From positions 1 to 49,019 of the IMG/VR virus record IMGVR_UViG_3300044624_000287: a DNA stretch of 49,019 nucleotides; one strand, 5' to 3'. Below, piece after piece: positions 15,579 through 22,704 of this stretch. The notes under the pieces are model-generated. The model saw only the letters and a program-made list of their open reading frames with translations. It was not told where the DNA came from and made no database searches. The number at the start of each line of letters is the position of its first letter. The first letter of the stretch is position 1. This stretch comes from a virus. The position numbers were made by a program, and so were the translations under genes.

Positions 15579-15865
15579 GCAAACGAGCAGAACAATATGA
15601 GCAAGACGAACGTGCCAAAGCAAAAGCACGAGTACATCAATCACCTATCACGGAGGCAACCAATGTACACACACTGGGAGAAATTCGAGCGAGTACTAAT
15701 AGTAATAGCACTGGCGATACTGGCGTTAGACATATGGTATTGGAGACCATAGCGCGGATGCACGAAGCCCAACGCAACGAACTGGCATACCTTGAAGTCA
15801 TGTCTATACTCAACAAGCAGTGGGCACTGATGCAAGTCAAACGCAGGTTCGATCAAAGTCACTAG
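15575..15865 (+). CDS. Small hydrophilic protein (overprinted)
   Basis: A 96-residue hydrophilic protein starting MSKRAEQYEQDERAKAKARV and ending NKQWALMQVKRRFDQSH. It is coupled to the previous gene by ATGA. The middle (residues 30-58) is low in information and coincides with another frame at 15663-15752 that has a strong ribosome-binding site and encodes a membrane peptide. It may therefore be one long gene or an N-terminal gene plus a downstream one from an internal ATG at 15759. Confidence 0.5.
   Translation: MSKRAEQYEQDERAKAKARVHQSPITEATNVHTLGEIRASTNSNSTGDTGVRHMVLETIARMHEAQRNELAYLEVMSILNKQWALMQVKRRFDQSH
15663..15752 (+). CDS. Candidate overprinted single-span membrane peptide
   Basis: A 29-codon frame (MYTHWEKFERVL then IVIALAILALDIW) lies out of frame inside the gene at 15575-15865. 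CGGAGG precedes its ATG at good spacing, and the product has one clear hydrophobic helix followed by YWRP. Such overprinted membrane peptides are common in phages. Evidence is the ribosome-binding site plus the transmembrane pattern. Confidence 0.45.
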   Translation: MYTHWEKFERVLIVIALAILALDIWYWRP

Positions 15866-15873
15866 GACCGACT

Positions 15874-15994
15874 GGGCCAACTGGCCCTCTCACTAAATTC
15901 TAGTGAGCCATCACAAGCTCACGACGTGAGCCTCAACTTCCCTAATATATTGAACACAAGCGTAGAACTTGTGAGTATCCCCGTGCGCAAGCAC
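15874..15994. repeat. Array of five consecutive inverted repeats
   Basis: Between the small-gene cassette and the ATPase gene lie five hairpins in a row: GGGCC/GGCCC (15874-15887), CTCACTA/TAGTGAG (15889-15907), GCTCAC/GTGAGC with a 3-base loop (15917-15931), CACAAG/CTTGTG (15955-15973), and GTGC-GCAA-GCAC with a GNRA-type loop (15983-15994). GTGAGCC occurs in two of them. None has a U-tract, so simple termination is unlikely. The gap 15866-16014 holds no gene. Confidence 0.65.
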
Positions 15995-16014
15995 ATAACT
16001 AACTGAAAGCAACC

Positions 16015-17019
16015 ATGAAATACTCAGATATCAAACGATCTGCCCTAGCTAACTTTGCCAAGGGTAACCGACTTGTCCCCTACATCACTGGCAAACCTGG
16101 TGGCGGCAAATCTGCCCTCTGCCGTGACATCATCAAAGAACTTGGCATCTCACCCGAGCGCGTAACGGAGTTCAATCCATCATTGCGTGACCCAGTGGAC
16201 ATTATGGGTGTGCCTCGTACTGACAACGATGTAGCCAAGTGGATACCAATGCCTGAGTTCTATCGTATTCGTGACGATGGGACTGACCAACCATGTGCAT
16301 TGATTATCGAGGAGCTATCCGATGCACCCCAACCGATGCAGAACCCAATGTGTCGGGTCATCTTGGACAAGTGTGCTGGCGAGCTCAAGCTTCACCCCAA
16401 GCTACACATCATTGCATCAGGTAATCGTACAGCGGACAAGTCTGGTGCCAATCGCATGACTACCAAGCTATCCAATCGTATGCAAGAACTGCAGTATGAC
16501 GAGAACCTAGACGACTGGTGTGCATGGGCATTGGAGAACAACATCGCAGTTGAGCTCATACAGTTCATTCGCTTCAGACCCAACCTATTGTCTGACTTCG
16601 ACCCCAATCGCAACATCAATCCAACACCACGGACTTGGGAGTTTGCCAATGAGGTAGACACGAGCCTGCCCTCTGATCTGTACTTCAGCAACATTGCAGG
16701 CTGTGTGGGTGAGGGTGCCGCGGCTGAGTACACAGGCTTCAAGCGTATCTTTGAGAACCTGCCAAACATCGATGGCATCTTATTGAACCCAAGCAAATCG
16801 AATGTGCCAAGTGACCCTGCAGTTCTGTATGCGTTAACTGGTGCATTAGCACACAAAGTATCCAAGGATAACTTTGACCGAGTCGCTGAGTATGTTGACC
16901 GCATGCCTGCTGACTTCCAAGTGATGTGTATCTTCGATGCACAGAAACTCAAGCCCGAGATTCGCAACACCAAGGCATTCATGCAGTGGGCTGTGAAGAA
17001 CGCAAACGTTTTACTGTGA
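16015..17019 (+). CDS. MoxR-type AAA+ ATPase
   Basis: A 334-residue ATPase. Walker A is GKPGGGKS at residues 26-33, Walker B is ALIIEE at 95-100, and sensor 1 is IIASGNRT (N137). The stretch VTEFNPSLRDPVDIMGVPR before Walker B, and the specificity for a peptide-remodelling role, fit the MoxR/RavA branch. These ATPases work with von Willebrand A partners to remodel or mature protein complexes. The partner is encoded at 19119-20231, four genes downstream. The leader contains the hairpin array. The size is typical for the family. Confidence 0.85.
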   Translation: MKYSDIKRSALANFAKGNRLVPYITGKPGGGKSALCRDIIKELGISPERVTEFNPSLRDPVDIMGVPRTDNDVAKWIPMPEFYRIRDDGTDQPCALIIEELSDAPQPMQNPMCRVILDKCAGELKLHPKLHIIASGNRTADKSGANRMTTKLSNRMQELQYDENLDDWCAWALENNIAVELIQFIRFRPNLLSDFDPNRNINPTPRTWEFANEVDTSLPSDLYFSNIAGCVGEGAAAEYTGFKRIFENLPNIDGILLNPSKSNVPSDPAVLYALTGALAHKVSKDNFDRVAEYVDRMPADFQVMCIFDAQKLKPEIRNTKAFMQWAVKNANVLL

Positions 17020-17026
17020 GGCAATC

Positions 17027-17473
17027 ATGGGATACAGAACTGATGGCTTATGGCTGATACGCGGTACTGTTGATGACATAACTGCCGCAATGGTGAGCGC
17101 ACGAATGAACCATCCATCTCCCGAAAGGGAGTTTGATATGGACTTCAGTATCTTTGAAGTGTATGAAGCTAGGCATAACAACGATGTAGTTGGCTATATC
17201 AAGCTCGAATTTCAGGGCTGGAAATGGTACACAAGTTACTCAGACGTTCAGTGGTTAGAGCGTCTGTGGGCGTATTGGAGAGAGGACCCTAAGTTATCGG
17301 GAACTCGTATCCATACTGGTGAGGAGGAGAACGATGTTGAAGTAGACAGATTTGGGGATGACCCAACTGATGTGTACATCACTCGTGAAATAGTAGTGGG
17401 TGAAGCCACTACGGGTAATTACTTATTTAACACAGAGGAGAGCAAACATGCAATTAACAACACTGGCAGATAA
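17027..17473 (+). CDS. Unknown protein of the MoxR module
   Basis: A 148-residue acidic protein, MGYRTDGLWLIRGTVDDITA, with aromatic-rich beta-like sequence (LEFQGWKWYTSYSDVQWLERLWAYW) and an acidic loop (EEENDVEVDRFGDDPTD). GAGG precedes the ATG, 7 bases after the ATPase stop. Its last 26 bases overlap the next gene. It resembles small phage proteins that sense or mimic something by a single alpha/beta domain, but no family is recognised. Confidence 0.65.
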   Translation: MGYRTDGLWLIRGTVDDITAAMVSARMNHPSPEREFDMDFSIFEVYEARHNNDVVGYIKLEFQGWKWYTSYSDVQWLERLWAYWREDPKLSGTRIHTGEEENDVEVDRFGDDPTDVYITREIVVGEATTGNYLFNTEESKHAINNTGR

Positions 17474-18350
17474 AGCAATGTTGGTCAAGCTGACCACACG
17501 CAGAGCCAATCTATCCACACGTGACATGATGGCAGAGGAGTATCTCCAATCTGAATTGGGTGACACTGCATTTGTCGTGAACAAGAAATTGTTTCGTGAC
17601 CCTAGCAATCCAATCAGTAGGTTACTAGCGCAGGCTAGTGAAATATATACCTATCATAAATCGCGCACACTGCCGTACATTGACAAAGGCCCACGGCTAC
17701 TGCCTAACGATCAATACTTTGAGTACACACAGAACATGCGTGGACTCATGAACAAGGTTGACTCGATGATGGCACTGCTCATGCCTAAGTATGATGACTA
17801 TGTACAGCTTGATGTGCAGTCGAGACTACTGGCCGATACAGGTAAGGTTAAGCCTGCCAAGTATGTAGCACCGAGCGCATCGGACTATCCAACTGCGGAA
17901 GAATTCCAAACACGCATTGGACATGACCTACGCTTTACCCCACTGCCACAAGCAAGCCACTTCTTATTCGATATCAGTGATGAGGATAAGCAAGCATTCG
18001 AAGCATCAATGAATGATGTTGCTGTTCGTGCTCGTAGTGAAGTCATCAAGAAAATGATGGAGCCACTCAAGCACTTGGTTGACAAACTGAACAAGCCCAT
18101 TGGTACCGATGGTGCAATCTTCAGGGACTCAGCCATACAGAACGTCATCGAGGGTGTCGAGATGGCTAAGCGTCTCAACGTTGGTGGAGATACTGACGTA
18201 GTTGAGATGGCTAGAGTTATCGGGGACGCGGTGTCACTGTTCGCACAGAACAAGGAAGTATTGCGTGAGTCACCAATCGTTCGTGAACAAGCCGCTAAGA
18301 AGCTTGACTACATTGCACAGCAGATGGGTGCACTATACGGACAACCATGA
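17448..18350 (+). CDS. Unknown 300-residue helical protein of the MoxR module
   Basis: The ATG at 17448 (MQLTTLADKAMLVKLTTRRA) has GAGGAG upstream and is preferred to the longer frame from 17400. The protein is mostly helical. It has a middle section of YPTAEEFQTRIGHDLRFTPL and a long C-terminal helical half (KKMMEPLKHLVDKLNKPIG; VVEMARVIGDAVSLFAQNKE). It lies between the ATPase and the vWA gene, so it may be a substrate or partner of that pair. ATGA overlap with the next gene. Confidence 0.7.
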   Translation: MQLTTLADKAMLVKLTTRRANLSTRDMMAEEYLQSELGDTAFVVNKKLFRDPSNPISRLLAQASEIYTYHKSRTLPYIDKGPRLLPNDQYFEYTQNMRGLMNKVDSMMALLMPKYDDYVQLDVQSRLLADTGKVKPAKYVAPSASDYPTAEEFQTRIGHDLRFTPLPQASHFLFDISDEDKQAFEASMNDVAVRARSEVIKKMMEPLKHLVDKLNKPIGTDGAIFRDSAIQNVIEGVEMAKRLNVGGDTDVVEMARVIGDAVSLFAQNKEVLRESPIVREQAAKKLDYIAQQMGALYGQP

Positions 18351-18556
18351 TGTTATCAGACTTTGAACTACTACTATTCGGTGCGTTTGCGGGTATTGCA
18401 ATCATGTATTTCAAACAACGCATACGCAACGAAGTACAGGAAGAGTTTCTTTATCACCTATCACGCATTATTGCGGGTGTGGCTGACAAGGAACTCACTG
18501 TTAGGCGAAACACTAAAGACACAATTGAAGTCATTAAAACGGAGGATAGCAAATGA
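18347..18556 (+). CDS. Small membrane-anchored protein
   Basis: A 69-residue protein with one N-terminal hydrophobic helix (FELLLFGAFAGIAIMYF, residues 6-22), followed by basic and then charged helical sequence. Two adjacent ATG codons are possible starts. It overlaps both neighbours by 4 bases (ATGA twice). Probably an inner-membrane protein with a cytoplasmic tail; function unknown. Confidence 0.6.
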   Translation: MMLSDFELLLFGAFAGIAIMYFKQRIRNEVQEEFLYHLSRIIAGVADKELTVRRNTKDTIEVIKTEDSK

Positions 18557-19116
18557 GCATACACAACCAAAACATGAGTTACTGGGATGTTGCCCGACTC
18601 ACTAAGATTCCTGGGGCCACAGTGACTACATATGTAGACCCTGCAGGGTGGACAGTTAGGATGAAGAACTCAGTCAAGCGAATGATCGTGGAAGGCGTAG
18701 CACGAGGTGGGTGGTCATCGGTGGCTGTTGTTCTAACCAAGGGACTGGCTGACTACCATAACATGCCGATTCGCAGAGAGTATGGGACCAACGATGCCAA
18801 GGGTGAGAACTTAACTCCCGCACAAGTAAATCAGATACATGAACTCATCATGGGTGACTTTGCGGTGTATCGTATGAACAATCCTGAAGCTAGTCAGCAC
18901 TGGATGACTCGTAGGTCTGAGAGTGTTTCCCAAGAGATAGAAAGGTTGCTCGACAAGCACTCATATGACTACCATTTCTTCTCTGTTGCCAATGCTAAGA
19001 AGGCACGAGCAATCACACCACTAATAAGAAGCCAAGAAGACTTGGACAAAGCGTATCTGATTTGCGATGCAGTTGATCGCAATGAAGTATTTACATTCAG
19101 CGTAACTAGAGGTTAA
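18553..19116 (+). CDS. Unknown 187-residue protein of the MoxR module
   Basis: Starts MSIHNQNMSYWDVARLTKIP after GGAGG. The middle holds VRMKNSVKRMIVEGVARGGW and a segment with EYGTNDAKGENLTPAQVNQI; the C-terminal part (HFFSVANAKKARAITPLIRS) is helical. It is two bases before the vWA gene. No catalytic motif is obvious. Its strict packing within the module suggests a co-expressed partner. Confidence 0.65.
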   Translation: MSIHNQNMSYWDVARLTKIPGATVTTYVDPAGWTVRMKNSVKRMIVEGVARGGWSSVAVVLTKGLADYHNMPIRREYGTNDAKGENLTPAQVNQIHELIMGDFAVYRMNNPEASQHWMTRRSESVSQEIERLLDKHSYDYHFFSVANAKKARAITPLIRSQEDLDKAYLICDAVDRNEVFTFSVTRG

Positions 19117-19118
19117 AC

Positions 19119-20231
19119 ATGTCAAACAAAATTGATAAAGCAAAAGCGCAGATCGTTCTCGATCATCCATTCTGGGCAAGCATCTTACTCAAACGCCCAT
19201 TGGTTGAGACACGTGATATACCAACACTGGCAGTCGATGGTCGGGCTCGTATCTATTACAACCCTGACTTCATCGAGAAGCTACCTGTACCACAAGTGGT
19301 ATGGGGTCTATGCCACGAGGTCGGTCACGTTATCGGTCAGCATGCACTGCGTGTCGGTAGTCGCAATCGTAAGAAGTGGAATTATGCAGGTGATGCATGG
19401 ATTAACGACATGCTAGATGATGGCAATGTCGGTCAGCGTATCCCCAACTGTGTGGATATCAAAGGCTCCAAAGACGATACAGTCGAGAACATCTATGACT
19501 CATTGCCTGACAATGAAGACGGTGGTGATGGTCCTCCCAACGATGGCACTGGTGACGATGTGATCTATGGTGATGGTGGCAAGGAGATGACCCAAGACGA
19601 GATTCGTGAGATGGAGGGTCAGATCAAAGTCGAGATCGCTCAGGCAGCACAAGCCGCCAAGATGCGCGGTAAGTTATCCGCTGCTTTGCAGGATATGGTT
19701 GCAGGTATGCTCGAGTCCAAGACCCCATGGTATGAGATTCTCGAGAAGCACTGTGTGTCCCGTGTCAATCAAGGTCAGTCATGGCGTAGGCCTAACCGCA
19801 GGTTCGCTGATGTGTACTTGCCTAGCGTAGATAAGTTGCCACAGATGGGTGAACTTGTTGTGCAAGTCGATGTGTCTGGATCTATCTCTAAGGTTGAGCT
19901 TGATCACTACAACGGTCACCTATCACGCATCATCGAGCAATGCAGACCATCCAAGGTTCATGTCTTGTACACCGACACTGCTGTAGTTAAGCATGAAGAG
20001 TTTGATTGCGGCGAGGAAGTTGGGTTGACCTTCTACTCAGGCGGTGGTACTCACATGCCTGCAGGCTTTGACTACTGTGCAGAACATGGCATTGACCCTG
20101 AAGTGTTTGTGTGTCTGACTGATGGCTATACAGACTTCGCTGAAGCTCCTAGCTTCCCAGTGGTGTGGTGTATCAGCAGTGAGATTGAAGCACCCTATGG
20201 TGAAAATGTCCACTTCGAACTCGAGTCTTAA
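19119..20231 (+). CDS. vWA-like protein with metallopeptidase-type domain (DUF2201 type)
   Basis: A 370-residue two-domain protein. The N-terminal part has the zinc-peptidase-like HEVGH (H66, E67, H70) in VVWGLCHEVGHVIGQHALRV. A low-complexity acidic linker (DNEDGGDGPPNDGTGDD) follows. The C-terminal von Willebrand A-like domain carries the metal-binding DxSxS in VDVSGSIS (D251, S253, S255) and a late CLTDGYTD loop. This architecture pairs with MoxR ATPases in bacteria; the ATPase is at 16015-17019. A chaperone or protein-maturation function is inferred, target unknown. Confidence 0.85.
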   Translation: MSNKIDKAKAQIVLDHPFWASILLKRPLVETRDIPTLAVDGRARIYYNPDFIEKLPVPQVVWGLCHEVGHVIGQHALRVGSRNRKKWNYAGDAWINDMLDDGNVGQRIPNCVDIKGSKDDTVENIYDSLPDNEDGGDGPPNDGTGDDVIYGDGGKEMTQDEIREMEGQIKVEIAQAAQAAKMRGKLSAALQDMVAGMLESKTPWYEILEKHCVSRVNQGQSWRRPNRRFADVYLPSVDKLPQMGELVVQVDVSGSISKVELDHYNGHLSRIIEQCRPSKVHVLYTDTAVVKHEEFDCGEEVGLTFYSGGGTHMPAGFDYCAEHGIDPEVFVCLTDGYTDFAEAPSFPVVWCISSEIEAPYGENVHFELES

Positions 20232-20586
20232 TCGGGTCATAAGCGAACAACAATTCAGTGATGCGAGAGCAAAGACTGCGGTGCTGTACAAGTTAACCAA
20301 GGTCATGCTCCGCATGGGTTCGTTCGATCATCTCTTTAAGCTACAACTGGCAGGCATGAATGTCATCCATACAGTTACTGCTAAAGATATTAACTACTCC
20401 AACCCAACAGGGAAGGACGCAGAGAAAGTCATTAAGCTAGGTTTGAACAACGCTTCAACACCAAACCTTAGTGGCTACTATGACGGGCAGTGGGTGCACT
20501 ACACCCCAGAGATGCGTATGAATCTTTACAAAGATACTGCCCTAACAGCTGGAATGTCTCTTGTCAGGCATTCAATTTATTATTAA
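20206..20586 (+). CDS. Unknown 126-residue protein
   Basis: Starts at ATG 20206 (MSTSNSSLNRVISEQQFSDA), overlapping the end of the vWA gene by 26 bases; the frame opens earlier at 20122 but without support. The protein is basic and mixed (KTAVLYKLTKVMLRMGSFDH; VIHTVTAKDINYSNPTGKDA). It appears to be the last gene of the MoxR/vWA cluster. No family recognised. Confidence 0.55.
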   Translation: MSTSNSSLNRVISEQQFSDARAKTAVLYKLTKVMLRMGSFDHLFKLQLAGMNVIHTVTAKDINYSNPTGKDAEKVIKLGLNNASTPNLSGYYDGQWVHYTPEMRMNLYKDTALTAGMSLVRHSIYY

Positions 20587-20655
20587 TCTTGGGGTTAGTC
20601 CCTATTGATTATCACGGATAATGACTTAAACTTACTAACTAAACGGAGCAACAAC

Positions 20656-21306
20656 ATGGCTTATGTAGCAATTAGCAACCAACTGATGGAAGAAGTACGC
20701 GGCAAGATCAGCCGTATGCGAGAGGCAGAACTCAATACTTTACCGCCATCAACTGAGAATCTGTCGTTCAGCTATATCCCACAAGACTACGAGGTAATGA
20801 TTTGGGGTGACCACTTGCATCTTAAGAGTGTTATCCCTGATACGTGGAAACGATATGTCGATGAGGTACGGGGCACAGCAGAGTACATACACAATGAGCG
20901 ATCACACAAAGCACACTTGTATGTCAAGCTTGGCAACAAAGTCGCAGCTCCTCCAATCCCCAATGCCAGTAGTTATCGTGCTGACATTGTTATGCCTAAC
21001 ACACACCCCGACATGGTGGCTGTCATTGAGCGTAACAAACAGTCAATAGATATTACTGACAAGTGGAGCGCGTTGAGCAATAAGATTCGCGACTTCTTGA
21101 ACAACTGTAAATCGCTTAATGAAGCAGTCAAGCTGTGGCCTGATGTACGGGTCTACATTCCTGAGTCCTACATGAAGCGTATGTTGGCTAAGTCTGAGCG
21201 CACTGCTGAGAAAATCAGCAAGGCATCGGAGTTTCTTAAACAGATTGACACTGACCATGCTATTGCAGCGGCAGTCAGTGCACGTATGGCAGGAGCCAAA
21301 CTATGA
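20656..21306 (+). CDS. Conserved-looking phage protein, unknown function
   Basis: A 216-residue protein starting MAYVAISNQLMEEVRGKISR at ATG 20656, with CGGAG upstream; an in-frame ATG at 20605 lacks such a site. The N-terminal half contains YEVMIWGDHLHLKSVIPDTW, and a C-terminal helical half follows (SERTAEKISKASEFLKQIDT). The type is familiar from phage replication regions but has no assigned role. ATGA overlap with the following gene. Confidence 0.7.
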   Translation: MAYVAISNQLMEEVRGKISRMREAELNTLPPSTENLSFSYIPQDYEVMIWGDHLHLKSVIPDTWKRYVDEVRGTAEYIHNERSHKAHLYVKLGNKVAAPPIPNASSYRADIVMPNTHPDMVAVIERNKQSIDITDKWSALSNKIRDFLNNCKSLNEAVKLWPDVRVYIPESYMKRMLAKSERTAEKISKASEFLKQIDTDHAIAAAVSARMAGAKL

Positions 21307-21476
21307 CAGAGTACCAACTCATGCGCAAAGCAATCACCACATTTAAATCATACAAGGTAGACAAACATGTTAAACGCAATTACCAACGCCAGTGGATTCT
21401 TTCGATCAAAGCCCTCGGGGACAAGTGGAAAGGAATCCAACAGGTCAAGCGACTCGATCAGCCTTTCCCTTATTGA
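21303..21476 (+). CDS. Small basic protein, overlapping the next gene in another frame
   Basis: A 57-residue basic protein, MTEYQLMRKAITTFKSYKVD, ending KGIQQVKRLDQPFPY. It starts in the ATGA overlap with the preceding gene. From 21367 on, its DNA is also read in another frame by the gene 21367-21561. Both look plausible, so about 110 bases may be dual coding. A nucleic-acid-binding role is possible from its charge. Confidence 0.5.
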   Translation: MTEYQLMRKAITTFKSYKVDKHVKRNYQRQWILSIKALGDKWKGIQQVKRLDQPFPY

Positions 21477-21561
21477 GAAACGATTGGCAAGGATGGAATC
21501 CCGCCTTGTCCAACTGATGATTCATTTAGAACTAGACCCCAAAAGGAAATCATATGAATAA
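21367..21561 (+). CDS. Small coiled-coil protein
   Basis: A 64-residue protein, MLNAITNASGFFRSKPSGTS, with a Ser-rich first half and a heptad-like helix at the end (LIEKRLARMESRLVQLMIHL). AAGGT lies about 8 bases before the ATG. The 3' end overlaps the DUF3310 start by 8 bases, which fits the operon spacing. The first 110 bases overlap the previous gene in a different frame. Confidence 0.55.
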   Translation: MLNAITNASGFFRSKPSGTSGKESNRSSDSISLSLIEKRLARMESRLVQLMIHLELDPKRKSYE

Positions 21562-21799
21562 ACCACTAGCCAGTGAAACACAGATCGGTGGTGAACACTA
21601 CCGAAGTAAAGATGTTCAGCCGTGGACTGCCATGCAGTCATGGATGAGCGCAGAAGAGTTTGAAGGATTCTTGCGTGGCAACGTCATCAAGTACATTGCT
21701 AGATACAAGGATAAAGATGGTGTTCGGGATGTGCTCAAAGCCCGTCACTATCTTGAGCGTTTACTAGAGCACATTGACCGCAACAACGAAGGAAAATAA
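21554..21799 (+). CDS. DUF3310 (SaV-like) protein
   Basis: An 81-residue protein with the conserved pattern of the SaV-like DUF3310 family: GGEHYRSKDVQPWTAMQSWM, then FLRGNVIKYIARYKDKDGVR, then LKARHYLERLLEHI. These small proteins are common in phage replication regions and have been annotated as nucleotide-kinase-like. The exact reaction is not shown by the sequence. AAAAGGAA lies upstream of the ATG. Confidence 0.85.
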   Translation: MNKPLASETQIGGEHYRSKDVQPWTAMQSWMSAEEFEGFLRGNVIKYIARYKDKDGVRDVLKARHYLERLLEHIDRNNEGK

Positions 21800-21801
21800 T
21801 C

Positions 21802-22101
21802 ATGCCAGACTTAAGGAGCGAACTCATGAAATTAGATAACTTGCAATTCGATGACGATGTTCAAGCAACACCTATCATTGACAAAGCCGAGCAAAAACGT
21901 TTGAAGCAACGCGAGTACAACGCACGTTACATTGCCAAGAAGAAACTGCTCGCGGCAGGTAAACCGCCTACAACCAAGACCAAAGTAAAACCCAAGCCCG
22001 TGGCCACTGGTAAGTCTGATGCATCCATTGTGATTAGTCAGATGCCAGTTATGTTGGCTAAGGAAGTGTATCTTGAACTCAAGAAAGTATTTGAGTCGTG
22101 A
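21802..22101 (+). CDS. Small Lys-rich protein
   Basis: A 99-residue protein beginning MPDLRSELMKLDNLQFDDDV, with a basic helical middle (EQKRLKQREYNARYIAKKKL), a Lys/Pro/Thr linker (KPPTTKTKVKPKPVATGK) and a hydrophobic helix at the end (LAKEVYLELKKVF). A second possible start is the Met at residue 9, which has AAGGAG upstream. It may bind nucleic acid. Its TGA overlaps a GTG start of the next small gene. Confidence 0.6.
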   Translation: MPDLRSELMKLDNLQFDDDVQATPIIDKAEQKRLKQREYNARYIAKKKLLAAGKPPTTKTKVKPKPVATGKSDASIVISQMPVMLAKEVYLELKKVFES

Positions 22102-22193
22102 CCAACTGGCCTTTCCCTGACGAGCCGCCCGAGCATGAGCCACTAGACAAACTACCCTTTAACCCTGACAACGAGGAAGAGGCACCCATATGA
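22098..22193 (+). CDS. 31-residue acidic peptide gene with GTG start
   Basis: A GTG at 22098 overlaps the preceding stop (GTGA) and opens a 31-codon frame (TNWPFPDEPPEHEPLDKLPF, then acidic NPDNEEEAP). Its TGA in turn overlaps the next ATG (ATGA). Perfect coupling on both sides and a strongly biased acidic/proline composition support a real gene. Function unknown. Confidence 0.5.
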   Translation: MTNWPFPDEPPEHEPLDKLPFNPDNEEEAPI

Positions 22194-22387
22194 AAAGTAG
22201 CGGACTGGATTGTTGTACCTATGATTGCACACAAGGGCGAGACTGTCCGGTCCGCCAACGTAAATTGGAAGAAGTAAATGAAAAGCAACCACAATATTAT
22301 TCGAGACTTATTGCAAGAGTATCCCGATGGCTTAAAGTCGAGCGACATAGCAAGGCTAACGGGGATAAACAATCGTTCAGTGAATAA
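22190..22387 (+). CDS. Small cysteine-rich protein
   Basis: A 65-residue protein, MKSSGLDCCTYDCTQGRDCP, with a CC-x3-C-x5-C cluster that could bind metal, then a basic helical tail (SRLIARVSRWLKVERHSK). The start is in an ATGA overlap. The 3' 110 bases overlap the following gene in a different frame, so the conserved part is probably the first 30 residues. Confidence 0.5.
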   Translation: MKSSGLDCCTYDCTQGRDCPVRQRKLEEVNEKQPQYYSRLIARVSRWLKVERHSKANGDKQSFSE

Positions 22388-22553
22388 GTCATTGGAGAGT
22401 GTGTTTGGTGTCTACATCGATAGATGGGAAAAGTCTACGTATCGAAATAACTTAGCCGCTATATGGGTCATCGTTGAGGTGCCCGAGAACTGCCCTAAAC
22501 CCAACAACACTGGAAGGAGGTCACGTGAGCGGATTCGTACAGAAGAGGATTGA
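22278..22553 (+). CDS. Small winged-helix-type DNA-binding protein
   Basis: A 91-residue protein, MKSNHNIIRDLLQEYPDGLK. The segment LKSSDIARLTGINNRSVNKS fits a helix-turn-helix, and the following YIDRWEKS could form a wing. GGAAGAAG precedes the ATG. A transcription-regulating or replication-accessory function is inferred. Its 5' part overlaps the Cys-rich gene and its 3' end overlaps the next zinc-finger gene. Confidence 0.65.
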   Translation: MKSNHNIIRDLLQEYPDGLKSSDIARLTGINNRSVNKSLESVFGVYIDRWEKSTYRNNLAAIWVIVEVPENCPKPNNTGRRSRERIRTEED

Positions 22554-22704
22554 TATTGGAAGCAAGCAACCCATTCACCAACTTAGGCTTTGCGACAAAT
22601 GCCAACAAGAAAAACCCCCCGAGGGAGGCATACACATGAGCCCAACCAGATGGCACTGTGCGTATTGTTGGACAAAGCGCGTAACAGTTAGGAACATAAA
22701 ATGA
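22525..22704 (+). CDS. Small zinc-finger protein, GTG start
   Basis: A 59-residue protein read from GTG 22525, chosen because AAGGAGG lies 5 bases upstream; an ATG at 22474 would overlap the preceding gene further. Cysteines CDKC and CAYC, separated by 24 residues (EKPPEGGIHMSPTRWH), form a CxxC...CxxC zinc ribbon. It ends 4 bases into the polymerase gene (ATGA), so it is coupled to it and may act in replication. Confidence 0.6.
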   Translation: MSGFVQKRIDIGSKQPIHQLRLCDKCQQEKPPEGGIHMSPTRWHCAYCWTKRVTVRNIK

